From Nocardiopsis algeriensis (GTDB taxonomy: Bacteria; Actinomycetota; Actinomycetes; Streptosporangiales; Streptosporangiaceae), in contig NZ_JACHJO010000010.1 in assembly GCF_014203695.1 (NCBI RefSeq), positions 159,745 to 223,744 on the forward strand: 64,000 bases of DNA, written 5' to 3'. Shown one piece after another: positions 45,610-54,333 of the stretch. Every line of letters starts with the position of its first letter. Position 1 is the stretch's first letter. The translations under genes and the position numbers were made by a program. The notes beneath the pieces were generated by a model. It had not been told where the DNA came from. It was given only the letters and a program-made list of their open reading frames with translations, and did not search any database.

Positions 45610-47349
45610 TCAGCGCTGTCCGGCGACGGCGAGGGTGCGCAGCCGGTTGAGGACGGCGGCGACCTCGTGGCGGCGCGGCAGGACGTAGTCCCCCGCGAAG
45701 TCGGTGCCGAGGAGGAGGACGCCCTTCTCCGCCAGGGCCCGGTCCAGGCGGTCCAGGGCCTCGGCGAGGGTCCGGCTGCCGTCGAGGTGGCCGCCGCGGA
45801 CGAGTTCGCGCAGGGCGAGCCCGGCCCCGACGATCTGCCCGGGGTCGGCGAACTGCTCGACGGAGCGGACGTCGATGTCGCTGTCGCCGAACACCAGCAC
45901 GTCGGTGTCGCGGCGCTTGACCCTGCCCCGCCCCCGGTTTCCGGTGCCGTCCACGGAGGCGGGGTCGACGATCCGCGCCCGGGGCGGGGAGAAGGCGGCG
46001 TCGGTGCGCTCACGGGCGAGGGTGCGGGCCCGCCCGGTGACGTCGTACGGACGGTAGGAGTCCATCATGACGACGTGGTCGGCGACGTCGAAGTAGTCGC
46101 CGCTGCCGCCCATGACCAGGACGGTGGAGACGCCGTGCTCGCGGTACAGGGGCCGGACGAGGTCGACGAACGGGACGAGGGGCTCCCGTTCGCCGTGGAC
46201 GAGGGCCTGCATGCGCTCGTCGCGGATCATCAGGTTGGTGGCGGTGGAGTCCTCGTCGACCAGGAGGGTGCGCGATCCGGCCTCCACAGCCTCGCAGATG
46301 TTGGCGGCCTGCGAGGTGGACCCCGAGGCGTTCTCTGTGCGGAAGTCGGCCGTGTCGGCGCCGGTGGGCAGGTTGCGCACGAAGGGGCTGACGTCGACGC
46401 GTTCGACGCGGCGGCCCTCCTCCGCGCGGATCTTGACGGCGTCGGCCCGGGTGACCACGAGCTCGCGGCCGTCGCCGGGGACGTGGTCGTAGACGCCGCG
46501 CTCCAAGGCGTGCAGCAGGGTGGACTTGCCGTGGAAGCCGCCTCCGACGACGAGGGTGATGCCCTCGGGGATGCCCATGCCGGTGACGGTGCCCCGATGC
46601 GGCAGGTCGACGCTCACACGCAGGCTCTCGGGCGACGAGAAGGGGACCGCGCCCTCGGCCAGGGGTTCGTCGCTGACACCGCTGCGCCGGGGCAGGATCG
46701 CGCCGTCGGCGACGAAGGCGACCAGTCCCAGGTCCTCGAGGGCGGCGCGCAGGGCGACCGTGTCGGCGACGCCGTCGGCGAAGGCGACGGCCTCCTTCCG
46801 GTCGACGGCGTCCCAGTCGAGGCCGTCGACGAGCCTCGGGACGGTCTCGCACAGCTCGCGCTCGGCGGTGCGGCCGTCGATGCGCCTGCCCCGTCCGGGC
46901 AGGTCGACACCCAGGCGCAGTTCGATTCCGCCGCCCTCGGTGATCCGGCACGAGGAGCGCTCGATCACCTCCTGGCCGCCCGCGTCGATGCGCAGCAGCG
47001 ACCCCCTGAGCAGCCGCCGCGCCCGCCGGCAGAGGTGGTCGGCGGTGGCGCGGCGCCGGACCGGATCGCCCCAGGCACTCTCGGGGACGCCGAGGTCGGC
47101 CACGGTGATCCGCACGCGCGAGGGCGGCGCGAACGGGTCGGCCTGGACCCGTTCCACGGTGAGGGTGAAGTCGCCGAAGTCCCAGTCCCCCCGCAGGGAC
47201 TTGTAGCGGCCGTAGGACTCGCCGTCCATCCGCAGCAGCTCCTGCGACAGGCGCGCGTCGTCGCGCACCCCGCGGATGGGCTCGGGCTCGGGCCTGCGGC
47301 CCCCTCCGCCGCCTCCGCCGCGGCGCCCTCCCCCGTACCGTCCCGACAT
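45610..47349 (-). CDS. ABC-class predicted ATPase (PF09818/COG3044 type)
   Basis: The 579-residue protein belongs to the unusual stand-alone 'ATPase of the ABC class'. It has a Gly/Arg-rich N-terminus that may bind RNA, then RGDWDFGDFTLTVERVQADPFAPPSR. The P-loop VGGGFHGKSTLL lies at about 270-281, a signature-like ASGSTSQAANI near 345, and Walker B LLVDEDSTATN. A trypanosome homolog is RNA-associated, but the bacterial function is unknown. There are no transmembrane partners, so it is not a transporter. ATG at 47349 follows GGGGGAG. It is the second gene after the 141-residue unknown, separated by a hairpin. Confidence 0.9.
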   Translation of the reverse strand: MSGRYGGGRRGGGGGGGRRPEPEPIRGVRDDARLSQELLRMDGESYGRYKSLRGDWDFGDFTLTVERVQADPFAPPSRVRITVADLGVPESAWGDPVRRRATADHLCRRARRLLRGSLLRIDAGGQEVIERSSCRITEGGGIELRLGVDLPGRGRRIDGRTAERELCETVPRLVDGLDWDAVDRKEAVAFADGVADTVALRAALEDLGLVAFVADGAILPRRSGVSDEPLAEGAVPFSSPESLRVSVDLPHRGTVTGMGIPEGITLVVGGGFHGKSTLLHALERGVYDHVPGDGRELVVTRADAVKIRAEEGRRVERVDVSPFVRNLPTGADTADFRTENASGSTSQAANICEAVEAGSRTLLVDEDSTATNLMIRDERMQALVHGEREPLVPFVDLVRPLYREHGVSTVLVMGGSGDYFDVADHVVMMDSYRPYDVTGRARTLARERTDAAFSPPRARIVDPASVDGTGNRGRGRVKRRDTDVLVFGDSDIDVRSVEQFADPGQIVGAGLALRELVRGGHLDGSRTLAEALDRLDRALAEKGVLLLGTDFAGDYVLPRRHEVAAVLNRLRTLAVAGQR

Positions 47350-47403
47350 CGCTCCCCCTGTTCTCCGGTCGGCCGTCCAGGCCAGCGTAGGCGCTCCCCG
47401 CCG

Positions 47404-47425
47404 CGCCCGGCGGATCCGCCGGGCG
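47404..47425. terminator. Palindromic hairpin downstream of the 141-residue gene
   Basis: CGCCCGGCG and its complement flank GATC, 22 bp downstream of the stop of the minus-strand 141-residue gene. It probably terminates or attenuates before the ABC-class ATPase gene. Confidence 0.6.
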
Positions 47426-47446
47426 GGGCGGGCGGGGCGGAGGAGG

Positions 47447-47872
47447 TCAGCGCCGCAGTGCCTCGCGCAGGGCGCGGTCGTGTCGGTCGACCGGTTCGTC
47501 GGTGATGTCGCCGACGAACACCGCGACCAGTTGCCCGCCCTTCTCCCCGATCTCTTCCAGCAGGTCCCGCCAGTGGTGGAGGTTGGGGTGCGCGTAGTCG
47601 GTGCAGGCCTCGGCCGGGGCGAGCCCCTCGATCGCCGTCCTGAGCTGCTCGGCCGACATCGGGTAGGTGGCGGTGCCGGAGGTGTGTCCCAGCGTGCGGG
47701 CGAGGACGATCGCGGGCAGGTGGTTGGCGGCCTCGTTGACCAGGCCGAACCCCGTCCTCCCGTCGCGGTCGACACCGACGGCGTAGGCCGCCGGGCGCCG
47801 CCAGCCCTCGTGTCCGGACTCCAGCCGCTCCCGCGCGGCGGCGATCTCTTCCTTGGTGGCCCACTGCTCCAC
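47447..47872 (-). CDS. Conserved hypothetical protein, 141 residues
   Basis: I do not recognise the family. The protein is soluble with no signal or membrane segment. It begins with a helix EEIAAARERLESGHEGW and contains a beta-strand AYAVGVDRDGRTGFGLVN. A mid-section of ANHLPAIVLARTLGHTSGTATYPMS and a C-terminal strand GGQLVAVFVGDI follow. It has several histidines (GH, HPNLHHW, RHD) but no known catalytic motif. GTG at 47872 is preceded by GGGAGG. It sits between the phzF-like gene (56 bp) and the ABC-class ATPase. A role cannot be assigned. Confidence 0.7.
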   Translation of the reverse strand: MEQWATKEEIAAARERLESGHEGWRRPAAYAVGVDRDGRTGFGLVNEAANHLPAIVLARTLGHTSGTATYPMSAEQLRTAIEGLAPAEACTDYAHPNLHHWRDLLEEIGEKGGQLVAVFVGDITDEPVDRHDRALREALRR

Positions 47873-47928
47873 GGGTCCTCCCTCACGTCGGATGCGCCTC
47901 GCACGATAGCGGGACGCGCCCCGCCGCG

Positions 47929-48717
47929 TCAGAGGTCGAGCTGCCCGCGGGCCACCGAGACGGCGCGGCCGCCGATGAGCACCCTCTGCCCCCGGTTCTC
48001 CAGGAGGAGGTCGCCGCCGCGGGCCGACGCCTGGTGGGCGGTCAGCCGGGTGCGGCCGAGCCGTTCGGACCAGAAGGGTGCGAGGACGGTGTGGGCGCGG
48101 CCGGTGACGGGGTCCTCGGGGACGCCGACGCGGGGGGCGAACACGCGGGAGACGAAGTCGGGGCCCGTCCGTGCCCGCGCGGTGGGGACGACCAGGTGGT
48201 AGGGCAGGCGCGCGACCGCCGCGAGGTCGGGCTCCAGGGCGCGCAGCACCGCCTCGTCGGCGACCTCCACGAGCAGGTCGTCCTGTCCGCCGACACCGGT
48301 CCACAGGGGCTCGGTTCCCAGGGCGTCGGCCAGGCTCTCGGGGGTGTCGATCCGCCGGGGCGGCTTGGCGGGGAAGTCCATCCACAGGAGGCCGTCGCGC
48401 TGCTCGACGGTGAGCACGCCGCTGAGGGTGGTGAAGCGGTAGGGCCCCGGCACACCCGCCTCGGTGAGGGCGTGTGCGGTGGCGAGTGTGGCGTGACCGC
48501 ACAGGTCGATCTCGACGGTCGGGGTGAACCAGCGCAGTTCGTAGTCGGCGTCGGGGGAGTCGACGGGGCGGGCGAAGGCGGTCTCGGACAGGTTGAACTC
48601 GGCGGCCACCGCCTGTGCCCACGCGTCGGGGTAGGCGTCGTCCATGACGAGGACGGCTGCGGGGTTCCCTGCCAGGGGGCGGTCGGTGAAGGCGTCGATC
48701 ACGCGGTACTCGGGCAT
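47929..48717 (-). CDS. PhzF-family isomerase/epimerase-like protein
   Basis: PhzF proteins share the diaminopimelate-epimerase fold and catalyse isomerisation; most bacterial members have unknown substrates. The 262 residues show YRVIDAFTDRPLAGNPAAVL, NLSETAF with the catalytic-site Glu of this family, RWFTPTVEIDLCGHATLATAHAL, and the second-half EDPVTGRAHTVLAPFW. This is the short form. ATG at 48717 is used; a GTG two codons upstream at 48723 is possible. It follows an AsnC-type regulator by 56 bp, suggesting control of this gene by that regulator. Confidence 0.9.
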   Translation of the reverse strand: MPEYRVIDAFTDRPLAGNPAAVLVMDDAYPDAWAQAVAAEFNLSETAFARPVDSPDADYELRWFTPTVEIDLCGHATLATAHALTEAGVPGPYRFTTLSGVLTVEQRDGLLWMDFPAKPPRRIDTPESLADALGTEPLWTGVGGQDDLLVEVADEAVLRALEPDLAAVARLPYHLVVPTARARTGPDFVSRVFAPRVGVPEDPVTGRAHTVLAPFWSERLGRTRLTAHQASARGGDLLLENRGQRVLIGGRAVSVARGQLDL

Positions 48718-48773
48718 GGACACATTCTCGCCTGCCGGGGCGGGCCGGGGCGGGGTGCCGGGCGGACCGGGCC

Positions 48774-49211
48774 TCACAGGGGCGGCTCGTCCAGGATGAA
48801 CATGGTCTGGGTGCTCTTGACCTCGGGCAGGCGCTGGAGGCGTTCGAGGACGAAGGTCCGCAGCGCGGCGGCGTCGGCCACCCGGACCAGGAGCAGCAGG
48901 TCGACGTCGCCGGAGACCAGGGCGGCGTGGTCGACCTCGGGGATGTCGCGCAGATAGCCCCGGAAGCGTTCCCAGGAATGCTGTTCGATACGCACCGACA
49001 CGTAGGCCGACAGTCCGGTGCCGTACTTCTCGGGGTCGATCACGGCGGTGAAGCCGCGGATGACACCCTCCTCGCGGAGGCGTTCCAAACGGGAGTAGGC
49101 GTTGGCGCGGGAGATGTGCGCCTGCTGTGCGACCGCGCGGATGGACATCCGCCCGTCCTCGCGCAGCAGGGAGATGATCCGGCGGTCGGTCTCGTCCAGC
49201 GGCACAGCCAT
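48774..49211 (-). CDS. Lrp/AsnC-family transcriptional regulator
   Basis: The 145-residue regulator has an N-terminal HTH (DETDRRIISLLREDGRMSIRAVAQQAHISRANAYSRLERL). A C-terminal RAM domain follows (VSVRIEQHSWERFRGYL, HAALVSGDVDLLLLVRVADAAALRTFVLERLQ) that binds amino-acid-like effectors and mediates octamers. ATG at 49211 follows GGGAAG. It precedes the phzF-like gene and may autoregulate. The effector is unknown. Confidence 0.93.
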   Translation of the reverse strand: MAVPLDETDRRIISLLREDGRMSIRAVAQQAHISRANAYSRLERLREEGVIRGFTAVIDPEKYGTGLSAYVSVRIEQHSWERFRGYLRDIPEVDHAALVSGDVDLLLLVRVADAAALRTFVLERLQRLPEVKSTQTMFILDEPPL

Positions 49212-49395
49212 GTGTCTTCCCTCATACCGCTCATGTGGCGGCCGGTCGGGAGCATAGAGACCGCTGTGTGGCCTTACTGAGCAGTTCGTCCAGTATCAGC
49301 ATGGAAGCATCGACACTATGGGGTATTTCACTTCCGGTTCAAGGCAGGAAGCGCATCGATGCGCGATCTCTACCCGGGCCCCGGCCCGGACACGG

Positions 49396-49431
49396 CAGGG
49401 GGCCGCGGCCGGATCCGGCCGCGGCCCCCTG
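49396..49431. terminator. 36-bp perfect palindrome downstream of the surface-protein gene
   Basis: The whole sequence is self-complementary without mismatch (15-bp arms around GGATCC). It lies about 18 bp after the stop of the minus-strand gene. An intrinsic terminator is likely; a protein-binding cruciform is less likely. Confidence 0.75.
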
Positions 49432-49448
49432 TGCGGGAGAACCCTTGC

Positions 49449-50339
49449 CTACTTGTCGTCCTCGCCGTCCTTCTTTCCGCGCACGCGGTCGATCAGGGAG
49501 CCGAGGCTGTGGTCACCCGCGCTCGCGGCCAGCAGGCCGCGGCCCTGGTCGTCGGCCTCACCCGCGTGGGCGCCGGCCGGGCGGCGGCTCCAGGCGAAGA
49601 AGAGGGCGACGAGGATGGCCGGAACGAGGGCCAGGGCGAGCAGGCCGGTGCTGCTCAGGACACCGCTGTCGGCACCGGTGAGCCCGACGCCGGACAGGTC
49701 GTTCACGGCCGTCTCGGCGGTCACTCCGCCCTCGCCCCCGTCGTCGGAGGCGGCCGCGGCCTGCTCCTCGGCGTCCTCGGAGTCCTTGTCCTCGGACTTC
49801 TCCCCGCCCTCGGAGTCCTTGCCCCCGGACTCCTTCTTGTCGTCCTTCTTGTCTTCCTTCTCGTCCGCCTGGGAGGTGTCGAGCGCCTCCTCGGGGATGG
49901 GGGAGACCGCGTTCTCGCACTTGTTCTCGGGCTGCATGAAGGGGTGGGGAGCGCCTTCTGTACCCGCGCCGTCGCCCCATTCGGTGATGTAGTACTCGAC
50001 GTCGTAGAGGTGGCCGTTGCCGCCGCTCACGGTGTAGTTGGTGTCGTTCCAGGTCTCACCGGTCAGCTCGGCGAAGGTCTTGCCGTCCATGTCGAGCAGG
50101 ACGTCGCAGTCGTGGGAGGGGACACCGGGACCGCGGTCACCGATGAAGAACTCCGCCTTCTTGCCCTCGTGGACCACGTAGCCCTCGGTGCCGAGGGGCC
50201 AGCTCGGGCTGGAGAAGAGGCCCTTCTGCATCGGCTCGCCGCTCGCGGGCGCGCCGGTGTCACCGTTGATGCCGGAACCGTCGTCCCAGAAATAGGTGGC
50301 GGTGACCTTGCCGTACTGAATGGGAGTGTCGTTGCTCAT
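49449..50339 (-). CDS. Putative surface protein: RlpA-like barrel domain, charged linker, C-terminal membrane helix
   Basis: The first 150 of 296 residues include VTATYFWDDGSG, SPSWPLGTEGYVV, GDRGPGVPSHDCDVLLDMD and FAELTG, a pattern resembling RlpA/expansin-like double-psi beta-barrels (PLGT, DRGP). About 60 residues of Lys/Asp/Glu/Ser-rich linker follow. A hydrophobic helix (GVLSSTGLLALALVPAILVALFF) and a short basic cytoplasmic tail end the protein. That topology needs export, yet the ATG at 50339 gives no signal peptide and lacks a Shine-Dalgarno. An upstream in-frame start that would add a weakly hydrophobic segment (LLGPVAYLAISL) is possible. Two cysteines may pair. The domain call is tentative. 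Confidence 0.6.
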   Translation of the reverse strand: MSNDTPIQYGKVTATYFWDDGSGINGDTGAPASGEPMQKGLFSSPSWPLGTEGYVVHEGKKAEFFIGDRGPGVPSHDCDVLLDMDGKTFAELTGETWNDTNYTVSGGNGHLYDVEYYITEWGDGAGTEGAPHPFMQPENKCENAVSPIPEEALDTSQADEKEDKKDDKKESGGKDSEGGEKSEDKDSEDAEEQAAAASDDGGEGGVTAETAVNDLSGVGLTGADSGVLSSTGLLALALVPAILVALFFAWSRRPAGAHAGEADDQGRGLLAASAGDHSLGSLIDRVRGKKDGEDDK

Positions 50340-50882
50340 GAGAGAAATAGCCAGGTAGGCGACAGGGCCGAGAAGACCGTGGACACGGCTGGGCCGGGTT
50401 CCGAGGCGTCCTCGGGGCACACCCCGGTCCGGGTGTCGTGCAGGGATCTCCCGCGTCGCTGGCTGCGAGGTGCGGGGTGGGAACGGGTCGCGCCGATGGA
50501 CTTCGGCACTCCTCTGGCTCGGGCGCTCGAACGCGCACGGCTCAGTTCCCGGGAAGGGTCTCGATTCCCCTGCGGCACTCTGGCCGATCAAGGGCTCGGC
50601 ACCGGTTCGTCAAAGACCAATAACGAACCGGTCACGAAGGACACTAACCCACGCTCAGGCAAAAAAGGCAAGCCCGCCAGGTAAAATGACAGAAAGACAC
50701 TTGACCGGCACTCTTCGGAGTTCCCCCGCCCACCCCCGAAAATGCCGAAAGCCCCTGCACACAGGGGCTCGGCGCGTTCGCCCGGTGACGGCGGACGCGC
50801 CCGTCCGTGGCGCGGCTCACGGTGTGGCGGGCGCACCGGGGTCGGGCGGAGGGCCGTGACCGGGGCCACGGTCAAGCCCGGG
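50340..50882. other. 543-bp intergenic region between kynU and the surface-protein gene
   Basis: No gene is supported. The kynU terminator lies at 50750-50769. An AT-richer stretch at about 50620-50700 is the best place for the promoter of the minus-strand surface-protein gene. Small frames here lack ribosome-binding sites. Confidence 0.45.
50750..50769 (-). terminator. Intrinsic terminator of the kyn operon
   Basis: AGCCCCTG and CAGGGGCT flank a 4-base loop. On the minus strand, where it follows kynU, it is followed by TTTCGGCATTTTC. Confidence 0.8.
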
Positions 50883-52121
50883 TCACGTCACCTCGGACCG
50901 CAGGGAAAAACGCTCCTGGCGCCACTCCCCTGTCTCCACGACCTCGCGCAGCGCCTCGGCGGCGTCCCACACGTCCACGTGGCGCAGGTACAGCGGGGTG
51001 AAGCCGAAGCGCATGACGTCGGGGGCCCGGAAGTCCCCGACCACCCCGCGGGCGATGAGCGCCTGCACGATCGGGTAGCCGGCGCCCTCCTCGGGCTCCA
51101 CCAGCGCCACCTGGCTCCCGCGCCGCCCGTGCTCGGCCGGGGTGATCGAGGAGATCCCCGCCGCGGCGGCGCGGTCCAGGAAGAGGTCGGTCATCGCCAG
51201 GCTCTTGGCCCGCACCAGCGCCATGTCGGCCCTGGCCCACACGTCCAGGCTCGCCTCCAGGGCGGCGGCGGCCAGCAGGGGCTGCGAACCGCTGAGGAAG
51301 CGGGACACCCCCGGAGCGGGCTCGTAGTCGGCGCTGAACTCGAAGGGCCGGGCGTGCCCGTGCCAGCCGCTCAGCGGCTGCTCGGCCGCGGCGTGGTGGC
51401 GCCGGGCCGCGTACAGGAACGAGGGAGAGCCCGGACCGGCGTTGAGGTACTTGTAGGTGCACCCCACCGCGAAGTCGGCTCCGCTGCCGGACAGGTCGAC
51501 CGGGACCGCGCCGGCGCTGTGGCACAGGTCCCAGACCACCAGGGCGCCGTGCTCGTGCGCCAGGCGGGTGATGCCGGCCATGTCGCGCATCGTGCCGCTG
51601 CGGTAGTCGACGTGGCTGAGCAGCAGCACGGCGACGTCGCCGGCCGCCAGCGCCTCGGCCAGGCCGGGGCCGTCGGGGTCCACGCGCCGCTGCACGGCGC
51701 CCGTCAGCGAGGCCGCTCCCTCGGCGACGTAGAGGTCGGTGGGGAAGTTGCCCGCCTCACCCAGCACGACCGACCGGTCGGACATGCGCAGCGCGGCGAC
51801 CAGTGTCTTGAACAGGTTGGCGGAGGTGCCGTCGCCGACGACGACCTCGTCGGGGCCGGCCCCGACCAGGGGGGCGATCCGGGCGCCCAGAGTGCGCGGC
51901 TTGTCCCACCATCCGGCGTCGTTCCAGCTGCGGACGAGGCCTTGGCCCCACTCCCGCTCGACCATGTCGGCGATCCGCCCGGGGGTGGCGCGCGGCAGCG
52001 CGCCCAGCGAGTTCCCGTCGAGGTAGACCATGCCCTCGGGGAGGACGAACTCGTCGCGGAGCGGGGCGAGGGGGTCGGCCGCGTCGAGCGCGGCGCATTC
52101 CTCACGGGTGGTGGGTGTCAT
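50883..52121 (-). CDS. kynU: Kynureninase
   Basis: KynU is a PLP enzyme that cleaves kynurenine to anthranilate and alanine in tryptophan breakdown. The 412 residues show MVYLDGNSLGALPRAT near 31-46, VGDGTSANLFKTL, LLSHVDYRSGTM, VVWDLCHSAGAVPVDL with the conserved Asp, and CTYKYLNAGPGSPSFLY with the PLP lysine. RFGFTPLYLRHVDVWDA lies near the end. The length is normal. ATG at 52121 follows GAGG. It lies 59 bp after kynA, so the two form an operon. Kynurenine formamidase (kynB) is not adjacent. Confidence 0.96.
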   Translation of the reverse strand: MTPTTREECAALDAADPLAPLRDEFVLPEGMVYLDGNSLGALPRATPGRIADMVEREWGQGLVRSWNDAGWWDKPRTLGARIAPLVGAGPDEVVVGDGTSANLFKTLVAALRMSDRSVVLGEAGNFPTDLYVAEGAASLTGAVQRRVDPDGPGLAEALAAGDVAVLLLSHVDYRSGTMRDMAGITRLAHEHGALVVWDLCHSAGAVPVDLSGSGADFAVGCTYKYLNAGPGSPSFLYAARRHHAAAEQPLSGWHGHARPFEFSADYEPAPGVSRFLSGSQPLLAAAALEASLDVWARADMALVRAKSLAMTDLFLDRAAAAGISSITPAEHGRRGSQVALVEPEEGAGYPIVQALIARGVVGDFRAPDVMRFGFTPLYLRHVDVWDAAEALREVVETGEWRQERFSLRSEVT

Positions 52122-52180
52122 CGGTGCCTCGTTCTTCCTTCTCGGGTGGCGGGTGCGGCAGGCTCCTCGGGGAGCTCGCC

Positions 52181-53050
52181 TCAGAGGGAGCTGCGCAGCG
52201 ACCACAGCTCGGGGAACACGTCCTGTTCGACGATGCGGGCCAGCCAGGTGAGGCCGTTGGAGCCGCCGCTGCCCGTCTTGCCCCCCATCGCGCGCTTGAC
52301 CGCCGTGTAGTGGAGGTGGCGCCACCTGGTCATCCTCTCGGCGACGTCGACCAGGGCCTCGGCCAGGAGGTAGAGCTCGTTGCCGGGCCTGTCGTCGGCG
52401 TACACCAGCGCCCAGGCCCGTTCGACCTCCGGGCTCGCCTCGTAGCCGGCGGTCCAGTCCCGCTCGACGCGGTCGGCGGGGACGGGCAGGCCGCGGCGGT
52501 ACAGCAGCCGCAGCGCCGCGTCGTACAGGCTCGGCCGCTCCAGGAGACCGGTGAGCTCCTCCGCGACGCGGTCCATGGCCTTGTGCGGGCGGACCATGGC
52601 CGCGGACTTGTTCCCCAGCACGAACTCCAGTTTCCGGTAGCCGTAGGACTGGAAGCCCGAGGCCTGGCCGAAGGCGTCCCGGAACCGGTTGAACTCCGTG
52701 GGGCTCATGTCGGAGATCAGCTTCCAGGAGTCGTTGAGCACGTCCTGGGCGGCGGCCGCGCGGCGCAGCCAGGCCAGGGCCCCGGGCACGTCGTCCGCTT
52801 CCAGGCGGTCGCGGGCCTCCTCCCAGCGCTCCCGTACGAGCACGAACACCAGCTCCATCACCTGGGTGGCGATGATGAAAGCGGACTCGGCGGGCTCGTC
52901 CGTGCGCGGGTTCTGGAGCCGCAGCAGGGTGTCGACACCCACGTAGTCGACGTAGGGGGTGGTGCGCTCGAAGGAGAGCGTGGGCCGCCCCTCGTCCTCC
53001 GGGTCGCCGGGGAGGTAGGGGCACTGCTGGGCGGTGGTCGTGGAGAGCAT
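52181..53050 (-). CDS. kynA: Tryptophan 2,3-dioxygenase
   Basis: KynA is the haem enzyme that opens the indole ring of tryptophan to N-formylkynurenine. The 289-residue protein has the family motifs FIIATQVMELVF, LNDSWKLISDMSPTEFNRFRDAFGQASGFQSYGYRKLEF and a late RWRHLHYTAVKRAMGGKTGSGGSNG, whose His is the expected haem ligand. ATG at 53050 follows GAGGGG. It is the first gene of kynA-kynU and is transcribed divergently from an Lrp-type regulator that probably controls it. Confidence 0.96.
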   Translation of the reverse strand: MLSTTTAQQCPYLPGDPEDEGRPTLSFERTTPYVDYVGVDTLLRLQNPRTDEPAESAFIIATQVMELVFVLVRERWEEARDRLEADDVPGALAWLRRAAAAQDVLNDSWKLISDMSPTEFNRFRDAFGQASGFQSYGYRKLEFVLGNKSAAMVRPHKAMDRVAEELTGLLERPSLYDAALRLLYRRGLPVPADRVERDWTAGYEASPEVERAWALVYADDRPGNELYLLAEALVDVAERMTRWRHLHYTAVKRAMGGKTGSGGSNGLTWLARIVEQDVFPELWSLRSSL

Positions 53051-53187
53051 CGGAAGGACCCCTCGTGGTACGGAACTGCTGCGGCGGTCAAGTGCCATGT
53101 GGTCACATGATCGGACAGTCCGACTCGGAAAGGAATGGACGTCGGCCCCTCCCACGGGGTTCGAACCTAGTGTTCGTTGTGTATCCA

Positions 53188-53197
53188 GCAACATTGC
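53188..53197. promoter_or_regulatory. Short GCAA-CA-TTGC inverted repeat in the kynA/lrp intergenic region
   Basis: A 4+4 inverted repeat lies in the 169-bp divergent region, 23 bp before the regulator start and in an AT-rich patch. It could be part of an Lrp-type binding site; it is short, so chance is possible. Confidence 0.25.
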
Positions 53198-53219
53198 TTT
53201 GCAGACGAAAGGCGCGGCC

Positions 53220-53681
53220 TTGCACCTGACAACTCCCCTCGACGGGGTGGACCGACGTATTCTCACCGAGCTCCAGCGCGACGGCCGGCTGTCCTTCAAC
53301 GAGCTGTCGCGCCGGGTGAACCTCTCGGCCCCGGCCGTCGCCGACCGCGTACGCCGCCTCACCGACCGGGGCGTGATCACCGGCTACCACGCACACGTGG
53401 ACCCGGCCGCGGCGGGCCTGCCGGTGACCGCGCTGGTGCGCATGCAGTGCTTCGGCGCACATTGCCTGCTGCGCGAACCGGAGTCGCTGGAGCTTCCGGA
53501 GATCCTGCAGGTCCACCGGGTGACCGGTGACGACTGCTGCGTGCTGCTCATCGCGGTGCGCTCCATGGAGCACTTCGAGGAGGTCATCGACCGCCTCGCG
53601 GCGCACGGCCGCCCCTCCAGCACCATGATCCTGTCCAGCCCGGTGCCCTGGCGCCCGGTCACCGCGCCGGAGGCCCCCTGA
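53220..53681 (+). CDS. Lrp/AsnC-family regulator, probable regulator of kynAU
   Basis: The 153-residue protein has an HTH domain (DGVDRRILTELQRDGRLSFNELSRRVNLSAPAVADRVRRL) and a RAM domain (PVTALVRMQCFGAHC, VTGDDCCVLLIAVRSMEHFEEVIDRLA). It diverges from kynA by 169 bp, the arrangement of KynR-type regulators that respond to kynurenine. A TTG at 53220 is chosen with AAAGG 7 bases upstream; another in-frame TTG lies at 53199. Its 3' end overlaps the convergent HD gene by 23 bp. Confidence 0.88.
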   Translation: MHLTTPLDGVDRRILTELQRDGRLSFNELSRRVNLSAPAVADRVRRLTDRGVITGYHAHVDPAAAGLPVTALVRMQCFGAHCLLREPESLELPEILQVHRVTGDDCCVLLIAVRSMEHFEEVIDRLAAHGRPSSTMILSSPVPWRPVTAPEAP

Positions 53682-54333
53682 ACCCCGACGGCTCGGACCG
53701 GCCGTCCGCCTCCAGGCGTTCGAGCTCGGCGGACATGTTGGCCCGCGCCCGGGGCTCCCAGTGGAGACGGCCGAAACCGGTGGAGTACAGGTGCGGGGAA
53801 TCCAGCAGCCGCCTCAGCACGCCGGCCCTGCCCCGCCGGAACTCCTCGTCCGAGAAGCGGCCGTACTCGGCGCGCACCGCGGCGTTGTAGGTCAGGTACT
53901 CGTCGGCGGGACCGGCCAGGACCGACAGGTCGGCGTCGCAGAGCACCGCGGCGTCGGCGTCGCCCGGCTCGGGGCGGTGGTCGCGGGTGACCAGGACCAG
54001 GCGCGCCACCTCCAGGGTCCGTGCCGGGTCGGTGCCCGTCATGGGCAACCGGTCCAGGGCCAGTGCCGCGCTCTGCTCCTCGTCGTCGGAGGAGCCCTGG
54101 TGGACCGCGTCGTGGAACCAGGCCGCCAGGCGGACCAGATCGGGATCCGCGGCCTCCTCCGCCAGCACGTCGACCGCGCAGAGCACCTGCCACAGATGCC
54201 GGACCGTGTGGTGGCGCCGGTGCGGTTCCCCCCACCGGTCCAGGAGCTCCTCCCCCACCGCCCTGGCCTCCGGTCCGGACCCGACGAGACGTTCCCAGGC
54301 CGCCCGGAGCAGGGGCGCCTCCTCGTTCCGCAT
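53659..54333 (-). CDS. HD-superfamily metal-dependent hydrolase (COG4339-like)
   Basis: The 224-residue cytosolic protein has the HD pattern: RHHTVRHLWQVL near 38-50, AAWFHDAVHQG near 70-80 with the central HD, and LCDADLSVLAG with the late Asp. It resembles the COG4339 group of predicted phosphohydrolases; the substrate is unknown. ATG at 54333 follows AGGAAGGGCGGAAGG. It is convergent with the Lrp gene and overlaps its end by 23 bp, and divergent from the MFS gene. Confidence 0.88.
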   Translation of the reverse strand: MRNEEAPLLRAAWERLVGSGPEARAVGEELLDRWGEPHRRHHTVRHLWQVLCAVDVLAEEAADPDLVRLAAWFHDAVHQGSSDDEEQSAALALDRLPMTGTDPARTLEVARLVLVTRDHRPEPGDADAAVLCDADLSVLAGPADEYLTYNAAVRAEYGRFSDEEFRRGRAGVLRRLLDSPHLYSTGFGRLHWEPRARANMSAELERLEADGRSEPSGFRGPPAR

